DNA of 6,998 nucleotides from Prolixibacteraceae bacterium (lineage in GTDB: Bacteria > Bacteroidota > Bacteroidia > Bacteroidales > Prolixibacteraceae): positions 1-6,998 of the forward strand of contig JAGODU010000197.1 of the NCBI GenBank assembly GCA_017998095.1. Reading direction: 5' to 3'. Positions 1-5,266 of this stretch are shown in pieces. Numbering within the stretch: position 1 is the stretch's first letter; the number at the start of each line of letters is the position of its first letter. The notes below the pieces were generated by a model. It was given only the letters and a program-made list of their open reading frames with translations. It did not search any database and had not been told where the DNA came from. The position numbers and the translations under genes are program-made.

Positions 1-349
1 TCCAGATGAGTTCCAGCATCTTTTCTCTTCCAATTTCCTGTCTTGTTTTTCCTTCTCGGGCAAGTTCTTTTTCTACCATATTTTGAGTGGCAATTCCAGC
101 GTGGTCAACTCCAGGTAACCAGAGAGTAGGTTCTCCCAACATTCTATGAAAACGCACAACAATATCTTGCAATGTATTATTTAGAACATGACCCATATGG
201 AGGATGCCAGTGACATTTGGGGGTGGTATTAGAACGGTGAAAGGAGGTTTTGATGGGTCTCCTGCGGGCTTAAAATAATCATTTTTTTCCCAGAATTCAT
301 ACCATTTCTTTTCTATTTGTTGGGGTTCATAAGTCTTGCTGATTTCCAT
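1..349 (-). CDS. valS: Valyl-tRNA synthetase, N-terminal part (cut by window edge)
   Basis: Cytoplasmic class I aminoacyl-tRNA synthetase that charges tRNA-Val with valine. Reading the reverse complement from the ATG at 349-347 gives 116 uninterrupted codons running off the left edge. Seen in the sequence: an N-terminal start of the MEISKTYEP type, then residues 42-54 reading PPPNVTGILHMGH. The HMGH at 51-54 is the class I HIGH signature that binds ATP. It is followed by LNNTLQD (56-62) and LPGVDHAGIATQ (78-89), both diagnostic of ValRS within the Val/Ile/Leu group. The full enzyme is usually about 850-950 residues, so only the start of the catalytic Rossmann domain is present here; the editing, KMSKS and anticodon-binding parts lie outside. 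An AGAGG Shine-Dalgarno sequence (plus positions 356-360) sits 6 nt before the ATG and fixes the start. An ATG at 353-351 is in another frame. The identification is secure. Confidence 0.96.
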   Translation of the reverse strand, partial: MEISKTYEPQQIEKKWYEFWEKNDYFKPAGDPSKPPFTVLIPPPNVTGILHMGHVLNNTLQDIVVRFHRMLGEPTLWLPGVDHAGIATQNMVEKELAREGKTRQEIGREKMLELIW

Positions 350-482
350 TCATATCCTCTATTATTTAACAAATCCTTTTTATTTTATAACCGAAAATTG
401 ATAAATCCGCCCTATGTCAAGCAAATAAACTATGTTCCGTCCTTCTTTAGCTTTTATCTCTTCCTTATAAGGAGATTATGGT

Positions 483-545
483 GAGCTTATGTCCGATTTC
501 GGACATAAACTGGACATGAGTTGGACATAAGCTGGACATGAGCTC
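483..545. repeat. 11-bp tandem repeat (four copies) with an inverted copy
   Basis: Four consecutive 11-bp units run from 500 to 543: cGGACATAAAC, tGGACATGAGT, tGGACATAAGC and tGGACATGAGC. Upstream lies an inverted copy: TTATGTCCGA (487-496) is the exact reverse complement of TCGGACATAA (499-508). GAGCTTATGTCC (483-494) also pairs with GGACATGAGCTC (534-545) with one G-T wobble. The 11-bp period is close to one helical turn, so every GGACAT would face the same side of the DNA. This fits a multi-site protein-binding region or a foldable RNA. It lies about 135-195 bp upstream of valS. The function is unknown. Confidence 0.75.
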
Positions 546-553
546 TAAGAAAA

Positions 554-975
554 GAATTAAAAAAAGGCTCTCACAGATTACACAGATAAGAGGTTTTGTA
601 TTAGAATGAAAGCACGCAGATTACGCAGCTATGTGCTTTTTCTAACTTTCATTCAAATAAGAATTAAAAAATCTCTCACAGATAACACAGATAGCACAGA
701 TAAGAGGTCTGGTATAAGAATGAAAGCGCGCAGATTACGCAGATAACGTAGATATGTATAAGAATAAAAGCACGCAGATTACGCAGATAACGCAGATATG
801 GTTTTTATACAGATAAGAATTAAAAATGCTCTCACAGATAACACAGATAAAAGGTTCTGTATAAGAATAAAAGGCATGCTGATTACTCAGATATGGATTT
901 TTTTAACTTTCATTCAAATAAGAATTAAAAACCTCCCGCAAATAACAAAGATAAGAGTTTTGCACCAAATAATCA
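554..975. repeat. Composite CACAGAT / CGCAGAT repeat array A
   Basis: About four degenerate copies of one composite unit, in order: AAGAATTAAAAA; a CTCTCACAGATTACACAG-type half ending in GATAAGAGG; a linker like TTTTGTATTAGAATGAAAG; and a half built on ACGCAGATTACGCAGATAACGCAGATATG-like sequence. Copies start near 554, 660, 815 and 920; the last is the most decayed. The second copy carries two consecutive CGCAGAT halves. Both halves are runs of a 9-bp step (CACAGATTA or CGCAGATTA) and differ mainly by A versus G. The copies diverge by point changes and small indels, as in an old intergenic family. There are no unique spacers between identical repeats, so this is not CRISPR. A second array lies at 6378-6605 in the same orientation. 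Confidence 0.85.
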
Positions 976-1047
976 ATGATGCAGGTCCCATCCAGCCAGC
1001 TGTATTCGCTGTGGGTATGTAGATTGACGAAAGTCATATGTCTTCAG

Positions 1048-1099
1048 TTATTTAGTATTTAACAAACTATTTATCAAAGGCTAAATTGATACTTAATAA
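1048..1099 (-). terminator. AT-rich inverted repeat past the nuclease operon (possible terminator)
   Basis: TTATTTAGTAT (1048-1058) pairs with ATACTTAATAA (1089-1099) at 10 of 11 positions. A nested TATCAA / TTGATA pair lies inside. It sits about 15 bp beyond the stop codon of the minus-strand gene at 1115-1720. It is weak because it is almost GC-free and has no clear T-run on the minus strand. Confidence 0.3.
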
Positions 1100-1114
1100 A
1101 TAAGCATCTGATTT

Positions 1115-1720
1115 TTACTTATTGCCTAAAGAATCAGGGGTATAGATACACAATCGAATGGAACCATCATCATCAGAAACTGATTTTATGTCGGAATATT
1201 CAATAGATTTTGCAAAATAGCACAATAATACATCATCATCAACCAGTGCAATATTTGATTCATGCTTTTGGAAATATATCAATGGTGCAAGCAGTATCTT
1301 GGTTATTTTATCAACCTTTACATCACGATATTTTTCGTTCTGATTTAGTTCAGCAACGAGGTAGGGAAGGGACTTCTTGAGTCTTTCATAATATTTGTTT
1401 ATCTGATTTTTGACTACATCGCTAGGCTTTTCCCTTGAGCTATTATTCTTTGTTTCAATTAAATATAGCACATGGGACTCATCCAGACCAACTAAATCTA
1501 TGAATTGCTGGTCATTTATATTTGTGCCAAGAGGCACTTCATAACCAATTAGTTTTATTTGCAACTGTTTATTAGAATGGTTTAATAGCAATGGTTTTTT
1601 GTTCCAATATAAGCTCCTTGACATAGACCGCTCATCAAGTATATTTATTGGGTTTTTGCCATGGTTACAATCAAATAGTTTGAAATCTTTGGTGCGGATG
1701 TTATCGAATTCTTTTAACAT
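1115..1720 (-). CDS. PD-(D/E)XK nuclease-like protein (small, second gene of operon)
   Basis: A 201-residue protein not recognised by name, but its middle carries the order of residues expected of a PD-(D/E)XK nuclease fold. E61 is in a YEVPLG strand, D75 in FIDLVG, E89 and K91 in YLIETK, and Q106 begins NQINKYYERL, a helix like the QxxxY motif of RecB/Cas4-type nucleases. Such residues bind Mg2+ and cleave DNA phosphodiester bonds. No signal peptide or membrane segment is visible, so it should act in the cytoplasm. The ATG lies at 1720-1718 behind an AGGAG Shine-Dalgarno sequence. The first 7 nt overlap the end of the preceding gene (ATGTTAA), so the two genes are almost certainly translationally coupled. 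Context suggests the effector or second subunit of a restriction or defence pair. The fold is inferred from motif spacing only, and the target is unknown. Confidence 0.7.
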   Translation of the reverse strand: MLKEFDNIRTKDFKLFDCNHGKNPINILDERSMSRSLYWNKKPLLLNHSNKQLQIKLIGYEVPLGTNINDQQFIDLVGLDESHVLYLIETKNNSSREKPSDVVKNQINKYYERLKKSLPYLVAELNQNEKYRDVKVDKITKILLAPLIYFQKHESNIALVDDDVLLCYFAKSIEYSDIKSVSDDDGSIRLCIYTPDSLGNK

Positions 1721-2649
1721 TTGTAGCTCCTTTTTTGGGGGAAGTAGTTATTAATCTTTATTGAGTACTTTTTCATTAACTCTTTTACATGATCTTTTAC
1801 TTGAGAATTGGGACTCAAACACCATTTCTCCCACAGCTCGTTTATGCCCATATAGTGGAACATTACATCAGTGGCTTTTAAAACGAACTCTGAAAACTCC
1901 TTAAGTTCATTTAAGAGGGTGTCATAAGGATGGATATCCATCCAGTCCTCATTATCCGGATGCCAGTATAGATAGAGTAGATGCTTCTCTTTCTGCCCGG
2001 AGTTTAACAGCCCGAAGTAGTGACGGATGATTTGAACGGCATCAAAGAAATGATATTTTGAAATGCCATTTTTGTTTGTGACAACATCAATCGCTTCTAC
2101 CCAAGGAGAGTCCATTTTCTGTTCAGTAGCAAACCTTTTATATGAAGGGTTCAGGCTTGCTCTCTCATCTCTCTCAGATAGGAACTCGCAGAACTTGCAC
2201 TCAATAGCAAGAATTGTATCATCATTTTCTAACCAAACGTCTATATTGGGATGCTTCTTAGCTCCGGGAATAGCAGTTTTGGCAATGTGCTCAAATTCCA
2301 GTTTTTTGAATCCCGTCAATTGCTGTGAATCAAGATCAATGTATAACTCACTCAACCGGTTTTTCCATGGGGCAAAAGTACTTACAGCCATTGATGCTGA
2401 GGATACAATTGAATTAAACTTTGGTGCTGATCCTGAAGCATTACTCAGTTCACCTCCATCACCCCGAATCAATTCACAGCAAAACATCTCAGGAGTAACA
2501 CCGTTGATCACACTTTTAGTAAAATTAGCGCAATAGACATATTTCAAATCCACATTATCCGGAACGGTTTGAATCATTTCGCCATTGATCTGTTTCATGA
2601 TCAAGGCAGCCTCCACCATTTTCTGAGTTATTGTTCTTTCATGTTTCAT
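1714..2649 (-). CDS. Putative restriction endonuclease-like protein, PD-(D/E)XK motifs
   Basis: A 311-residue cytoplasmic protein and the first gene of a two-gene minus-strand operon. Nuclease-type residues appear in order: an acidic helix LEFEHI with E118/E120, then NID (135-137), then AIECKF with E150 and K152, then a helix DAVQIIRHYFGLL with Q206 and H210. This D...ExK...Q pattern is the PD-(D/E)XK active-site arrangement. A segment near 83-95 (SSASMAVSTFAPWK), the NxD strand and the DAxQxxRH helix recall the PGN_0703-like putative restriction endonuclease family; that family name comes from memory and has not been checked. A strong GGAGG Shine-Dalgarno sequence 4 nt before the ATG at 2649-2647 supports the start. 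The TAA at 1716-1714 overlaps the ATG of the next gene. No methyltransferase is visible in the window, so any partner or self-protection is unknown. The coding assignment is secure; the biochemical role is inferred. Confidence 0.8.
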   Translation of the reverse strand: MKHERTITQKMVEAALIMKQINGEMIQTVPDNVDLKYVYCANFTKSVINGVTPEMFCCELIRGDGGELSNASGSAPKFNSIVSSASMAVSTFAPWKNRLSELYIDLDSQQLTGFKKLEFEHIAKTAIPGAKKHPNIDVWLENDDTILAIECKFCEFLSERDERASLNPSYKRFATEQKMDSPWVEAIDVVTNKNGISKYHFFDAVQIIRHYFGLLNSGQKEKHLLYLYWHPDNEDWMDIHPYDTLLNELKEFSEFVLKATDVMFHYMGINELWEKWCLSPNSQVKDHVKELMKKYSIKINNYFPQKRSYKC

Positions 2650-2995
2650 GGTACCTCCAAGAATCCTATACTTTTACTTTATTTATCTGTCCACGGCTCT
2701 TCCGATCACACTCAACTTATCAATCTTAAAATCATTCATAATCTTTGTACCTGATAATTTTTACGTTAGAATAGCACGCATTTATTGTCAATCATAATCT
2801 TCAGCCAACTTTCATCGGTAGCTAAAACTTATAAGATAGAATATATTGTTTAACAATCACATACAAGAGTTAAAGAGATGCATAAAGATTAAGTTATTCT
2901 CGGTCTGATCTTAATTCACATAATAGATTATTCATCATATTTGCTAGTCATGATCAAATCTTCTGGTGAAAACCGCTTTCATTTGAAAAAAAAAC

Positions 2996-3024
2996 TTGAC
3001 AGGAATTCCCAGCAAAATTATTAT
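2996..3024 (+). promoter_or_regulatory. Sigma70-like promoter for the Cys-rich peptide/radical SAM unit
   Basis: A perfect -35 TTGACA (2996-3001) is followed by exactly 17 nt and then TATTAT (3019-3024), a five-of-six match to TATAAT. An A-tract of nine A residues precedes the -35 and could act as an UP-like element. It would give a leader of about 130 nt before the ATG at 3161, long enough for regulation. If the host belongs to the FCB group its main promoters may differ from this consensus, so this remains a prediction. Confidence 0.5.
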
Positions 3025-3110
3025 GTATTTGTAATAGTTTCTACATGGATCGTGATAATGCTGATGCTTTTGATGTACTCAGAATCTAGGTTAGTTTGAA
3101 ATAGCACAGA

Positions 3111-3131
3111 AGTTTGAGATATTTCTCAACT
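3111..3131 (+). promoter_or_regulatory. Small stem-loop in the leader of the peptide mRNA
   Basis: AGTTTGAGA (3111-3119) pairs with TCTCAACT (3124-3131) with one bulged T around a four-base loop. It lies 20 nt upstream of the GGAG Shine-Dalgarno sequence (3151-3154) of the peptide gene. No T-run follows, so it is not a terminator. It may stabilise the message or be incidental. Confidence 0.25.
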
Positions 3132-3160
3132 ACAAAAGTAATATAAACAAGGAGAAAGAA

Positions 3161-3331
3161 ATGGTTACAGTCAACAGTGAAGATTACAAAACGATGTATG
3201 GTAACTTAGAAGAACCATGCGAGGGTACGCATCTCTATAACAAGTGTTCATGTGCATGCAATTGCTCATGTCACTGCAATTGTGCATGCAGATGTCGCGG
3301 TCGGGAATCAGAGGACGAGTTGTATTGGTAG
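3161..3331 (+). CDS. Cys-rich RiPP precursor peptide with a strict C-x-C ladder
   Basis: A 56-codon gene. GGAG at 3151-3154, 6 nt before the ATG, gives a good ribosome binding site; the stop is TAG 3329-3331. The first 28 residues look like a hydrophilic leader (MVTVNSEDYK at the start, GNLEEP at 14-19, one cysteine at C20). Residues 29-46 read CSCACNCSCHCNCACRCR, with nine Cys at every second position from 29 to 45. A short acidic tail follows, GRESEDELYW. There is no hydrophobic signal peptide. A radical SAM/SPASM gene follows directly and overlaps by 7 nt, the arrangement of ribosomal peptides modified by radical SAM maturases (ranthipeptide/SCIFF-like and Clostridium Cys-rich classes). 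I infer that the Cys-x-Cys core is the substrate and that cysteines are crosslinked, perhaps to neighbouring residues. Alternatives are a metal-binding metallothionein-like peptide or an unmodified leader peptide. The exact product is unknown. Confidence 0.85.
   Translation: MVTVNSEDYKTMYGNLEEPCEGTHLYNKCSCACNCSCHCNCACRCRGRESEDELYW
3248..3295 (+). repeat. 18-bp in-frame tandem duplication inside the peptide core
   Basis: Codons 30-35 (3248-3265, TCATGTGCATGCAATTGC) and 36-41 (3266-3283, TCATGTCACTGCAATTGT) are an 18-bp direct repeat that differs only in the middle codon (Ala versus His) and the last base. Each unit encodes Ser-Cys-x-Cys-Asn-Cys. The next 12 bases (3284-3295, Ala-Cys-Arg-Cys) look like a more diverged continuation. 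The stretch can also fold back on itself, because TGCATGCAATTGC is almost complementary to GCAATTGTGCATGCA. Confidence 0.8.
3311..3315 (+). promoter_or_regulatory. Shine-Dalgarno GAGGA inside the peptide gene, setting the radical SAM start
   Basis: GAGGA at 3311-3315 lies 9 nt before a TTG at 3325 that is in frame with the radical SAM protein. The other candidate starts further upstream (GTG 3244 and ATGs up to 3292) lie inside the Cys-ladder coding region, have no Shine-Dalgarno sequence and would encode Met/Leu/Gln-rich sequence unlike a protein N-terminus. The TTG start therefore fits best and implies coupling to translation of the peptide gene. Confidence 0.6.
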
Positions 3332-4683
3332 AAATATCCAAGTTTGTTCATTCATTCGATTTGGGCGAGCACGTAGCGCTTTGGCACGCGCTCAGGATGA
3401 AGCCTGTTTTCCTCACAAAAAAAACCTATAAAGATTTATTGGATGGTAGTTGCGCAGATGATGTAAGGCAAGAACTGAAACACAACAAAATCATCTTGTC
3501 ATATGAGGGGGAAGATGAGGATGTTTTAAAGTGGGTTCGAAGCAAGGTTCCTAGCCCATCAATTAGTATATGCTATTTCATTCTAAGCGAACGTTGCAAT
3601 CTCGCTTGTAAGTATTGTTTTTTAGGCAATAACTCAGAAAAACGAAAGCTGTTCTCTTCAACGGATATGTCAAGAGAGGTGGCAGATAAAGCCATCGATT
3701 TTTTTGTAAGACAACTACTTTTATCTGGCATCGACTTTAAAAAGAATGCATCGCAAATTATATTCTTTGGTGGAGAACCGTTAATCAACTTTGATATTCT
3801 GGAATATGTAGCCCACAGAATAAATGCTCTGAGAACTGAGATACCAGTCCTTGCTAGTTGTGAAATGTCAGTAATCACAAACGGTACTCTACTGACGAAG
3901 GAGCGAATCATCAAATTGAATAATTTGGGGGTTACGGTAAATATTTCTATAGACGGGTCAACAAGTGAAGCAAATCAAATGAGGGTAGACGTAGCAGGTA
4001 ATGAAGTTTTCGAAAGATTGATTGCCATTCTTGATTTATTTAAGGATATGCACATCAAGCCATCGCTTTCAGTATCGTTGACTGATAGTACCATAAAAGA
4101 TCTGCCAGGCTTGTTGGATTTAATCAACAAGTATGATATAAAAGGTCTTGGCTACAATATTCTACTTTGTAGTGATAATTTTACATTACCTGATCAATAC
4201 TACAAGGAAGCGTCAGATTTTATCATTGATTCTTTTAAAGTATTCAGACCTTTAGGGATATATGAAGACAGAATCATGAGAAAGTTAAACGCTTTTGCAC
4301 ACTCGCAAATTCATTTTTCGGACTGTGGAGCAACTGCTGGAGGTCAATTGGTTTTCTCGCCCGATGGCAGAGTTGGTATTTGTCACGAGATGCTGGCAGA
4401 AAAAGAAAATTTTGTCACTACGGTATTTGATGAAAGTTTCAACGCTAAAGAGCATCCTTTATGGCAAAAATGGGCAAATCTCACCCCGATAAACTGTGAT
4501 GATTGTATTAGTTGTGAAGCATTAGGTATTTGTGGAGGAGGTTGTCCCGTAAATGCCAGACTACGTAATCCAGACAAAGGTTTGCATGTTTTAGATGAGC
4601 GATCTTGTATTCACGCAAAAAGTACTTTAAAATTTCTTATTGAAGACTTGTACCAAGTCGCCATAAATAGAATTCACAGTTAA
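3325..4683 (+). CDS. Radical SAM/SPASM peptide maturase
   Basis: A 452-residue enzyme if started at TTG 3325. Radical SAM proteins cleave S-adenosylmethionine with a [4Fe-4S] cluster to make a 5'-deoxyadenosyl radical; SPASM members modify ribosomal peptides. Seen here: an N-terminal region VEISKFVHSFD...HALRMKPVFL typical of peptide maturases; the CxxxCxxC cluster motif with C91, C95 and C98 (RCNLACKYCF); GGEP at 149-152; ITNGT at 184-188; and SIDG at 208-211. The SPASM domain holds C334-x13-G-x4-C353, then C394-x2-C397-x5-C403-x3-C407, then C428, enough for two auxiliary clusters. An extra C391 makes CDDCISC. The domain set is complete and no stop interrupts it. It overlaps the Cys-rich peptide gene by 7 nt, so that peptide is the natural substrate. 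It resembles maturases of Cys-rich peptides (CcpM/CLI_3235-type or ranthipeptide enzymes), but the exact family and chemistry cannot be fixed by eye. Confidence 0.93.
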   Translation: MVEISKFVHSFDLGEHVALWHALRMKPVFLTKKTYKDLLDGSCADDVRQELKHNKIILSYEGEDEDVLKWVRSKVPSPSISICYFILSERCNLACKYCFLGNNSEKRKLFSSTDMSREVADKAIDFFVRQLLLSGIDFKKNASQIIFFGGEPLINFDILEYVAHRINALRTEIPVLASCEMSVITNGTLLTKERIIKLNNLGVTVNISIDGSTSEANQMRVDVAGNEVFERLIAILDLFKDMHIKPSLSVSLTDSTIKDLPGLLDLINKYDIKGLGYNILLCSDNFTLPDQYYKEASDFIIDSFKVFRPLGIYEDRIMRKLNAFAHSQIHFSDCGATAGGQLVFSPDGRVGICHEMLAEKENFVTTVFDESFNAKEHPLWQKWANLTPINCDDCISCEALGICGGGCPVNARLRNPDKGLHVLDERSCIHAKSTLKFLIEDLYQVAINRIHS

Positions 4684-4724
4684 CTCAATTCTATTATAGA
4701 ATATACATATGCATAGATTCAGCA

Positions 4725-4760
4725 AATCTCTTATCATATCTGATAAAAGAGGTTCATTTT
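4725..4760 (+). terminator. Probable rho-independent terminator of the RiPP unit
   Basis: AATCTCTT (4725-4732) pairs with AAGAGGTT (4747-4754), and ATCA (4733-4736) with TGAT (4741-4744), around a TATC loop with a two-A bulge. A run of five T follows (4757-4761). It lies about 40 bp after the maturase stop. A smaller perfect hairpin TTCTATTATAGAA (4689-4701) lies just before it. The stem is AT-rich, so strength is uncertain. Confidence 0.5.
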
Positions 4761-4761
4761 T

Positions 4762-5266
4762 GTGTGGTAATGTTCTATCTAGAACACCGGTTGAGAAACA
4801 GGAGTATCTATCCTATCCATACCAAAGACCTATTTAGAGCAAATTAAGTGCATTGTGTAAGCCATTGTTGCGGAAATCGAAAGGGCATCCCAAAGACATC
4901 ATTGACCGCGTTTCCTGGAAATTGAGAATAACTACATGCAAGAATACGACTCGTGGATCACTTTACCAAACAGGTCACTTAACGAACATAAAGTCAATCT
5001 ATACATTGGCAGTCTCATTCGACGTATTACTGGACTCAAAGTTTTTTCCTATCCCGTAAAGCCAAAAAGCAGATTGATCCAGGGCTATAGTACCTTCAGT
5101 CACTAAGATTAGGATATCTTAACGACCTTTACTCTGATAGAGTCTGTAATATCTGGATCGTAAGCTCTTGTTCATTCTGTCTTCAGTATTCCCTTTTATA
5201 TTTTCGCTCCGATCGCCCAGACTCTGTCAATTGAGATTACCTTGTAATAACCATCCACTTTCTTGA
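4762..5266. other. Degenerate intergenic stretch, no intact gene
   Basis: About 500 bases without a convincing gene. A perfect inverted repeat GTTCTA-TC-TAGAAC lies at 4772-4785. An open plus-strand frame of 56 codons (ATG 4936 to TAA 5106; start MQEYDSWITLPNR, end QGYSTFSH) has protein-like composition but no Shine-Dalgarno sequence. Frames on either side of it (HPKDIIDRVSWKL in another frame just upstream) look like pieces of the same decayed gene. On the minus strand, a 30-codon scrap around 5195-5290 (including VDGYYKVISIDRVWAIGAKI) also looks protein-like. None was recognised. The likely reading is gene debris. Confidence 0.5.

Larger units (their letters stand above)
350..1114. other. 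Long non-coding region upstream of valS holding tandem repeats
   Basis: No credible gene is visible in these 765 bases. The region contains the 5' region of valS, a 12-bp palindrome TCCTTATAAGGA (462-473), an 11-bp tandem repeat (500-543), a composite repeat array (about 554-975) and an AT-rich inverted repeat (1048-1099) beyond the stop of the minus-strand nuclease gene. On the minus strand a perfect TTGACA lies at 420-415, but the nearest TATAAA (389-384) is 25 nt away, too far for a standard sigma70 promoter. The valS promoter is therefore not confidently placed. The reading frame at 798-1022 is open only because it runs through the repeats. Confidence 0.7.
2650..3160. other. Divergent intergenic region between nuclease pair and RiPP unit
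   Basis: These 511 bases are AT-rich and hold no convincing gene. Towards the minus-strand nuclease genes, TGGACA (2693-2688) lies 17 nt from TATAGG (2670-2665), but transcription would then start almost on the Shine-Dalgarno sequence, so this promoter is doubtful. A second TTGACA (2791-2786) lacks a matching -10. A perfect 13-bp inverted repeat ATTGTTTAACAAT lies at 2845-2857 and could be an operator. The right part holds the promoter for the peptide gene (2996-3024) and a small stem-loop (3111-3131). A 14-codon frame at 3045-3089 lacks a Shine-Dalgarno sequence. Confidence 0.6.

Noticed and set aside
384..420. valS promoter from TTGACA (420-415) and TATAAA (389-384)
   Set aside because: The 25-nt spacer is far outside the 16-18 nt range.
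554..975. CRISPR array
   Set aside because: The repeats are degenerate composite units with conserved linkers rather than identical repeats with unique spacers, and no cas gene is present.
798..1022. 74-codon open frame on the plus strand
   Set aside because: It runs through the CACAGAT/CGCAGAT repeats, its protein repeats the phrase IQIRIKN, and it has no ribosome binding site.
2063..2754. Plus-strand open frames over the nuclease gene and its promoter region
   Set aside because: They are antisense shadows of the well-supported minus-strand gene, without ribosome binding sites or recognisable motifs.
3045..3089. 14-codon leader peptide (MDRDNADAFDVLRI)
   Set aside because: It has no Shine-Dalgarno sequence and no run of a regulatory amino acid or attenuator structure.
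3244..3324. Upstream extension of the radical SAM protein
   Set aside because: It overlaps the Cys-ladder codons in another frame, has no Shine-Dalgarno sequence and gives an atypical Met/Leu/Gln-rich sequence; TTG 3325 with GAGGA is preferred.
3573..3914. 113-codon minus-strand frame inside the radical SAM gene
   Set aside because: It is antisense to the conserved radical SAM motifs and has no support of its own.
4782..4793. GAAC-N4-GTTG as a LexA-type operator near the S24 remnant
   Set aside because: It is one short imperfect match nearly 500 bp from a dead gene, with no promoter beside it.
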